DNA from: Prorocentrum cordatum
Lineage: Eukaryota > Sar > Dinophyceae > Prorocentrales > Prorocentraceae
Assembly (NCBI GenBank): GCA_963575745.1
Contig: CAUYUJ010011470.1
Location: 276,841 to 321,840, forward strand
Reading direction: 5' to 3'
Length of the DNA stretch: 45,000 bases
Every line of letters starts with the position of its first letter. Positions within the stretch are counted from its first letter, which is position 1. Of this stretch, positions 40,843-45,000 are shown piece after piece. The notes under the pieces are model-generated. The model did no database searches. It had not been told where the DNA came from and saw only the letters and a program-made list of their open reading frames with translations. Made by a program: the position numbers and the translations under genes.

Positions 40843-41207
40843 GGGCGACGGCGCCGACGCCGAGGCCGAGGCCGAGGGCGACTCCGAATCCACAGCCCCC
40901 GTTGTACTGCGGTCCTTCTCTTGGTGAGCTGGGCCAGCCGCGCCGCGTCGCCATCCGCCTGGATTTCCCGGTACCAGCGGATCTCCTCCTCGCGCTCTTC
41001 GGGACTCATCTCGCGCATTGCATGCTTGGACCTGCTTTTGTGGGTCCGCCCCGAAGGGAAGCGATCCCCTGGCCCACGCACCAAGCACACCAGGATCCCA
41101 GCAAGCTGCTTCTTGAAAGCATCGCTGAGGTCTGATTCGTCGGCTGGGGCAGCCGTGTCTGGCTGTTCTGGCGGAAGCTGGGGCGCGTCGGCGGGAACGC
41201 GCGGCAT
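37962..41207 (-). CDS. ISXO2/Merlin-type DDE transposase gene, multi-exon
   Basis: Model: exon 1 41207-40894, exon 2 40702-39754, exon 3 39070 to about 37962; the 3' end is unresolved. The start is ATG at 41207 (MPRVPADAPQ). Exon 1 has a charged helix (EEREEEIRWYREIQ). Exon 2 holds an ExoX-C-like segment (FDYVLGFGKHGRKTLQTVW ... DYLAYI, about 40590-40490), a CCHC zinc knuckle (CWACGSVDHRTTTC, about 40120-40078) and the first half of a zinc ribbon (CAMPGC). Exon 3 supplies the ribbon's second half (CKQCMTRYSVASGSLIFH), a helix-turn-helix-like KQLGLSEQVVGAFYKK, and the catalytic domain: FEADES (Asp at 38771-38769), MTDSARAY (Asp at 38540-38538), VNHS, and TNLIDPTWRTLKEE (Asp at 38372-38370, where Glu is usual). 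This is the DDE_Tnp_IS1595 family; the DNA-cleavage role is inferred. No stop or frameshift breaks exon 2 or exon 3. It could be an active transposon gene or a retained host copy; I found no terminal inverted repeats around it. Confidence 0.8.
39071..39753 (-). other. Intron splitting the zinc ribbon (683 bp, phase 1)
   Basis: The donor is CTGCTGG|GTTCCC at 39754/39753 and the acceptor GCCGCTGCAG|TC at 39071/39070. Joining G with TC gives a Val codon and places CAMPGC about 18 residues from CKQC, the spacing expected of an ISXO2-type zinc ribbon. The intron contains a ~75-bp (GGA)n array (39594-39680) and GAGGAG near 39200-39290. Other donors nearby, such as GAG|GTCCTT, are less favoured because their phase does not match an acceptor. 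Confidence 0.7.
40703..40893 (-). other. Possible intron spanning GCC/GAC repeats in the transposase gene
   Basis: The coding frame changes across a (GAC)n/(GGC)n tract. A GT donor at 40893 (GGGGGCT|GTGGAT) and an AG acceptor ending at 40703 (CCCGTCAG|GAAGG) share the same phase and would restore the frame. A frameshift in the repeat is the alternative. Confidence 0.45.
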
Positions 41208-41276
41208 ACCTCCCCGCAAGCACAGCCCGAGGTCTAATGTGGACTCGTTCTGGGTGTAGTAGTCCGAAAACGCTAC

Positions 41277-41559
41277 TCGAGCCCACAGCTACGGTGAGGA
41301 TGATGGTTGTGATGGCAATCGCGCAGCTTCGTTAAGAGCGGTACTGCTGCGCGGTAAGGATGCAAGCCCCTTGGGCGCCGAAGTTGTCGCTTTTGTGAGC
41401 GGTGCACGGCCATCGATAACTGCTAAGGATGGATCGAAGAGGCAAGGCTGCAAGGGTATCCTTGGAAAAAAAAAAAACAAAAAAAAATAAAAAAAAAAAA
41501 AAAAACTAAAAAAAAACGGAACCCAAAAAAAAAAAAAAAAAAAAAAAAAAAAACAAAGG

Positions 41560-41593
<34 letters not shown>

Positions 41594-41625
41594 AAAAAAA
41601 AAAAAAACAAAAAAAAAAAAACGCT
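41277..41625 (+). mobile_element. Retroposon-like unit with long A-rich tail
   Basis: About 190 bp of unique DNA, including GCTAAGGATGGATCGAAGAG and GGCAAGGCTGCAAGGGTA, ends in CCTTGG and then a ~155-bp A-run (41467-41621) broken by single C, T and G bases. The last 50 bp before the A-run matches 34.95-35.0 kb, where no A-tail follows. The structure suggests a SINE or processed copy; I see no Pol III boxes or target duplications I would defend. Confidence 0.5.
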
Positions 41626-41980
41626 TGTTCACATGCTATTCTTGCTTCCGTCTGTGCGGAAACATCGTCGGCCACTCGCGATAGTATCCGTCACCGCGCC
41701 ACAACTGCTGAGTGGCATGCCCTCCGGTCCATTCGAATCCTCTGAATTGAATATTGCAACTATCCATTACAGACCTCAGACAACGCATTTCACGGAAGCC
41801 TTAGGCATCCAAGGAAGCCTTAGGAACCCTCAGGAACCATCAGAATCCAAGAAGAACCCTGAGGAACCCTCAGGAACCATCAGAATCCAGAAACTCAGGG
41901 GGTCCAAACGACCCCATTTTTCAGGCTGCGTCCAGCCGTGGCGACGAGGGGCCCCTCCCGAAGGCCAACTCCCAGTGTCT
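41626..41980. repeat. GGAACCCTCAGGAACCATCAGAATCC repeats in unique DNA
   Basis: Two copies about 40 bp apart at 41828 and 41868, preceded by AAGCCTTAGG variants at 41799-41825. Nothing else recognised. Confidence 0.75.
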
Positions 41981-42025
41981 CAAGCTCTGCCTCTGTCTCT
42001 GTCTCTGTCTCGGTCTCTGTCTCTG

Positions 42026-42061
<36 letters not shown>

Positions 42062-42186
42062 TCTATCTCGCTCTCTCTCTCTCCCTCACCTCCCTCTCCT
42101 CCTCTCTCTCCTCTCTCTCCTGCTCATACACCTCCTCCTCCTCCTCCTCCTCCTCCTCCTCCTTCTCCTCCTCCTCCTCTCTCCTC

Positions 42187-42227
<41 letters not shown>

Positions 42228-42312
42228 CCTTTCTCTCTCTCTCTCTCCTCCTCCTCCTCCTCCTCCTCCTCCTCCTCCTCCTCCTCCTCCTCCTCCTCGT
42301 CCTCCTCCCCCT
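41981..42312. repeat. (TCTCTG)n, (CT)n and (CTC)n tracts
   Basis: CTCTGTCTCTGTC to about 42045, (CT)n to 42120, (CTC)n at 42128-42190, (CT)n at 42190-42245, (CTC)n at 42246-42310. Confidence 0.95.
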
Positions 42313-42469
42313 CCGACGACAACGACGAACAATGCACACGCCCAAGCGATAACGAGGACCGCTGTCCCAGGTCCCCAGGGTCCGAGCCACGCCTGGGAGC
42401 CGGCTAACCACGAAAATAACCTCGAATGTAGATATCGCAAGAAGCGGTACGCGCAGGAGCAGAAAGAAG

Positions 42470-43392
42470 AAGAGATGGACCCCTGTAGGGGTCCCATGGG
42501 AATCCTATGGAATCCTATGCGTGTCCTATGGGAATCCTATGGAAACCTGTCGGGGTCCTATGGGAGTCCGATGAAACCCTGTAGGGGTCCTAAGGGAGTC
42601 CTATGAAACCCTGTAGGCGTCCGATGGGAGTCCTATGGAACCCTGTAGGGGTCCCATGGGAGTTTTAAGGAACCCTGTCTGGGTCGTATGGGAGTCCTAT
42701 GAAGCCCTGTAGGGGTCCTATGGGCCTCCCATGGAACCCTGTAGGGGTCCTATAGGAGTCCGATGGAACCCTGTACGGGTCCTATGGGCACCCGATGGAT
42801 CCCTGTAGGGGTCCTATGGGAGTCCGATGGAACCCTGTACGGGTCCTATGAGAATCCGATGGAACCCTGTAGGGGTCGTATGGGAGTCCGATGGAACCCT
42901 GTACGGGTCCTATGGGGGTCCCATGGAACCCTGTCCGGGTCCTATGGGAACCCCATGGAACCCTGTCCGGGTCCTATGGGAACCCGATGGATCCCTGTAG
43001 GGGTCCTATGGGAGTCCTATGAAGCCCTGTAGGGGTCCTATGGGAGTCCTATGGAACCCTGTCGGGGTTCCATGGGAATCTTCAGGAACCCTGTCTGGGT
43101 CGTATGGGAGTCCTATGAAACCCTGTAGGGGTCCTATGGGAGTCCCATGGAACCCTGTAGGGGTCCTATAGGAGACCAATGGAACCCTACACGGGTCCTA
43201 TGGGAATCCGATGGAACCCTGTAGGGGTCCTATGGGGGTCCGATCCAACCCTGTGCGGCTCCTACAAAAGTCCAATGGAACCCTGTACGGGTCCTATAGG
43301 AATCCTATGGAACCGTGTAGGGGTCCTATAGGAATCCTATGGAACCCTGTAGGGGTCCTGTGGGAGCCCTATAGAACCCTGTACGGGTCCCT
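42470..43392. repeat. 33-bp minisatellite, ~27 copies
   Basis: The unit is close to CCTATGGGAGTCCGATGGAA followed by CCCTGTAGGGGT. The period is 33 bp, so frames stay open over several units and read as repeats of about 11 residues (MEPCRGPMGVR-like). Substitutions are scattered at all codon positions, and indel units such as 42660-42700 break the frame, so I do not call it coding. TAGGGGTCCTA is partly palindromic. Confidence 0.9.
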
Positions 43393-43416
43393 GTACGCCC
43401 CGCGGGGGGGCGCGCG

Positions 43417-43450
43417 GGGAGAGCGTTGCGTTGCGTTGCGCTGCGTTGCG

Positions 43451-43494
<44 letters not shown>

Positions 43495-43517
43495 GGTCCG
43501 CCAGCTAGTGGTTTCGT

Positions 43518-43548
<31 letters not shown>

Positions 43549-43560
43549 AGTAAATTTAAG
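43417..43560 (+). repeat. (GTTGC)n - poly-G - (CAA)n module
   Basis: (GCGTT)n at 43420-43448, a G-homopolymer of about 42 (43451-43492), GGTCCGCCAG, then (CAA)n-like DNA at 43517-43552. Same module as 37.72-37.96 kb, opposite orientation. The poly-G run could form G-quadruplex. Confidence 0.85.
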
Positions 43561-43693
43561 ACTGGTCGCCCTTATATGCTCGAGTGAACAATAAAGCGTA
43601 TTTCCCAAACCCTCGATACCCGCCCTCTTCGTCTTCGATCGAACCCCTTTTGGGGGGTATACCTTTCTTCCCTGCAGGCCGGGCCCCGGCAAG

Positions 43694-43765
43694 CGGCGGG
43701 GCGGCCGCGGACCGTCGGCCTGGCAGCGGCAGCGCTGATCGGCGGGGCGGCCGCGGACCGTCGAC
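43694..43765. repeat. Duplicated GGCGGGGCGGCCGCGGACCG
   Basis: Two copies 47 bp apart (43694 and 43741) within GC-rich DNA that then passes into (GAC)n at 43798-43870. Confidence 0.85.
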
Positions 43766-43870
43766 CCGACCCCAAGAGGGACGGACAGAGGACCGACCAC
43801 GACGACGAAACCAGAACGACGACGACGATCGAAGACGACGGCGACGACGACGCGGCGACCGACGACGAAA

Positions 43871-44160
43871 CGGGGGGGGAGGGGGCGACGATGCGAAAGC
43901 GAGAGCGAGAGAGACGGACAGCAGGGCCACGAAGGGCACGAAGTAGGCCAAGAAGGGCGACAGCGGGGACACGAAGGGAATGCGTATGGGGCCACGAAGA
44001 GCGCGAACGAGCGGGGGGCACGAAGTGCAGATAATGCGGGGCCACAGAAGGCAACTATGGGGCCACTGAGGGTAGCAAGTGGGCCACGTAGGACAGTGAG
44101 GGGGACACAAATGGCGACAGCGGGACCACGAAGGGCATGCACATGGGGCCACAACGGGCG
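43871..44160. repeat. GGGCCACGAAGGGCA degenerate repeats
   Basis: GGGCCACGAAG, GGGGACACGAAGG and GGGGCCACNNNGGGC units every ~25-35 bp. Confidence 0.8.
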
Positions 44161-44204
44161 CGACTCCTGGGTGCCTGGATGTCGGGAGCGCGGCGCTTGG
44201 GCAA

Positions 44205-44412
44205 ATTGCAAGAAATTCCAACGCAAGGCCATTCTTCAGTAAGTTGCAAGCAAATCTCCAGCGAGAGCGCGACTCCAGAGCGCCCGGAGAGCGATTCCTG
44301 AATAAATTGTAAGGAAGTCCCAAGCGAGAGCGCAATTCCCCGAATAAAATGCGAGGAAGTCTCGGGCGGGTGCGGGGGTCCTGGCTAAATTGTAAGGAAA
44401 TCTCAGGCGGGA
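44205..44412. repeat. ~55-bp degenerate repeats AAATTGTAAGGAARTCYCAGGCG
   Basis: Four units with CAAATTGCAAGAAATTCC, TAAGTTGCAAGCAAATCTCC, TAAATTGTAAGGAAGTCC and TAAATTGTAAGGAAATCTC, each followed by a GCGAGAGCG or GGCGGG segment. Confidence 0.8.
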
Positions 44413-44576
44413 GCCGTTGTTGTTGTAACCCGGGGGCCAGGGGCCCAGTTTGAGCAGGAAGACTTCCCCTGTCAAAAAACAAGGTGCGAGCGTCGAAGGG
44501 CACACTTTGATTGAGAAGCAACAGTATACACCGGTGGGGGGATCAACAATACTTATTGTTCCGAAATGAGACTTCA

Positions 44577-44578
44577 AG

Positions 44579-44614
<36 letters not shown>
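44577..44614. repeat. (CAA)n tract
   Basis: About 38 bp of CAACAA following GAAATGAGACTTCAAGAA. Confidence 0.95.
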
Positions 44615-44895
44615 CATTTTACCCGAACGCTCAGTGTTCTCACCAGTGCCAGGGTTTTCATGCGACGCGAGACAATACCCCCACTTCGTGGGGGGGCAGT
44701 TCAAGCTCTACCAAATATCCAAACGACTCTTCGCGACCACCCAAACCCAGCTTCCCGCCCTATGACGTTGGGACACTTCACTTCGTGGCGTGCGGACGAC
44801 CGTGGCTACTACACTGTCGTGGGGTACACACCCACAGAACTTGGTCACTTATTCGGGGCGCGCGTGTGCCCAGCATCCTGCAATTGTGACATACA
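44615..44895. other. Unique DNA, nothing recognised
   Basis: Short open frames without domains. Confidence 0.4.
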
Positions 44896-44965
44896 ATACA
44901 TGACACAGACAGACAGCGAGAGAGACAGAGAGCAGACAGAGAGAGAGACAGAGAGAGCGGAGTTG
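44896..44965. repeat. (GACA)n and (GA)n tract at window edge
   Basis: ACAGACAGACAGCGAGAGAG and AGAGAGAGACAGAGAG. Confidence 0.9.
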
Positions 44966-45000
44966 GTCACATTTTTGGGGCAAGTTCCTGAGATCGTCGT

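Noticed and set aside
42470-43392. Repeat protein of about 11-residue units
   Set aside because: The 33-bp period keeps frames open by itself; substitutions are spread over all codon positions and indel units break the frame.
1-45000. Dinoflagellate spliced-leader relic
   Set aside because: I looked for the terminal TTGGCTCAAG motif and its reverse complement by eye and found no convincing match; a computed search would be better.

Overview
The window looks like repeat-rich nuclear DNA from a GC-rich unicellular eukaryote, most likely an alga. The best gene model needs spliceosomal introns. The retroelement enzymes are of eukaryotic DIRS-order and LINE types. Micro- and minisatellites fill much of the 45 kb. 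I see no rRNA, tRNA, CRISPR array, operon or bacterial feature. A dinoflagellate is my preferred guess, because ISXO2-like transposase genes and DIRS-like reverse transcriptases of this kind are, as I recall, common there. That assignment is an inference; I found no spliced-leader sequence to support it.

Layout. 1-0.93 kb is a CAT-triplet array. 0.95-2.17 kb is non-coding with diverged duplications and a 63-bp minisatellite. 2174-9907 is a decayed tyrosine-recombinase retrotransposon on the minus strand. From its 5' end (high coordinate) it carries repeat A1, a leader, a frameshifted pol (RT, RNase H, Dam-like methylase), an intact gag-like ORF with a Cys/His finger, a tyrosine recombinase broken by one nonsense codon, and then B1-A2-B2. 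This A1...B1A2B2 order is the split-direct-repeat layout known from PAT- and Kangaroo-like elements. 9.9-14 kb holds an RNase H relic and one copy each of two short inverted-repeat families (MITE-A, MITE-B). 14.4-20.8 kb is almost wholly satellite: an 88-bp array ending at a gene tail, a hairpin-forming minisatellite, a foldback array, tetranucleotide ladders and a strong GC hairpin. 22.3-23.3 kb is a LINE reverse-transcriptase relic, with MITE-B copy 2 beside it. 24-37 kb is low-complexity DNA with several repeat families, including an unusual 28.3-29.6 kb block in which a CACTGTCCCC minisatellite is flanked by two oppositely oriented repeat clusters.

The most gene-like locus is 37.96-41.21 kb, minus strand. 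It is a multi-exon gene encoding an N-terminal region, an ExoX-C-like segment, a CCHC zinc knuckle, a zinc ribbon split by a 683-bp repeat-filled intron, and an ISXO2/Merlin-type DDE transposase domain. 41.3-45 kb holds an A-tailed retroposon-like unit, a 33-bp minisatellite of about 27 copies, a poly-G tract and short-period arrays.

Almost every recognisable protein belongs to a mobile element. The gag-like ORF and the transposase gene are the only long frames that look intact. The pol, recombinase, LINE RT and RNase H reading frames are broken.
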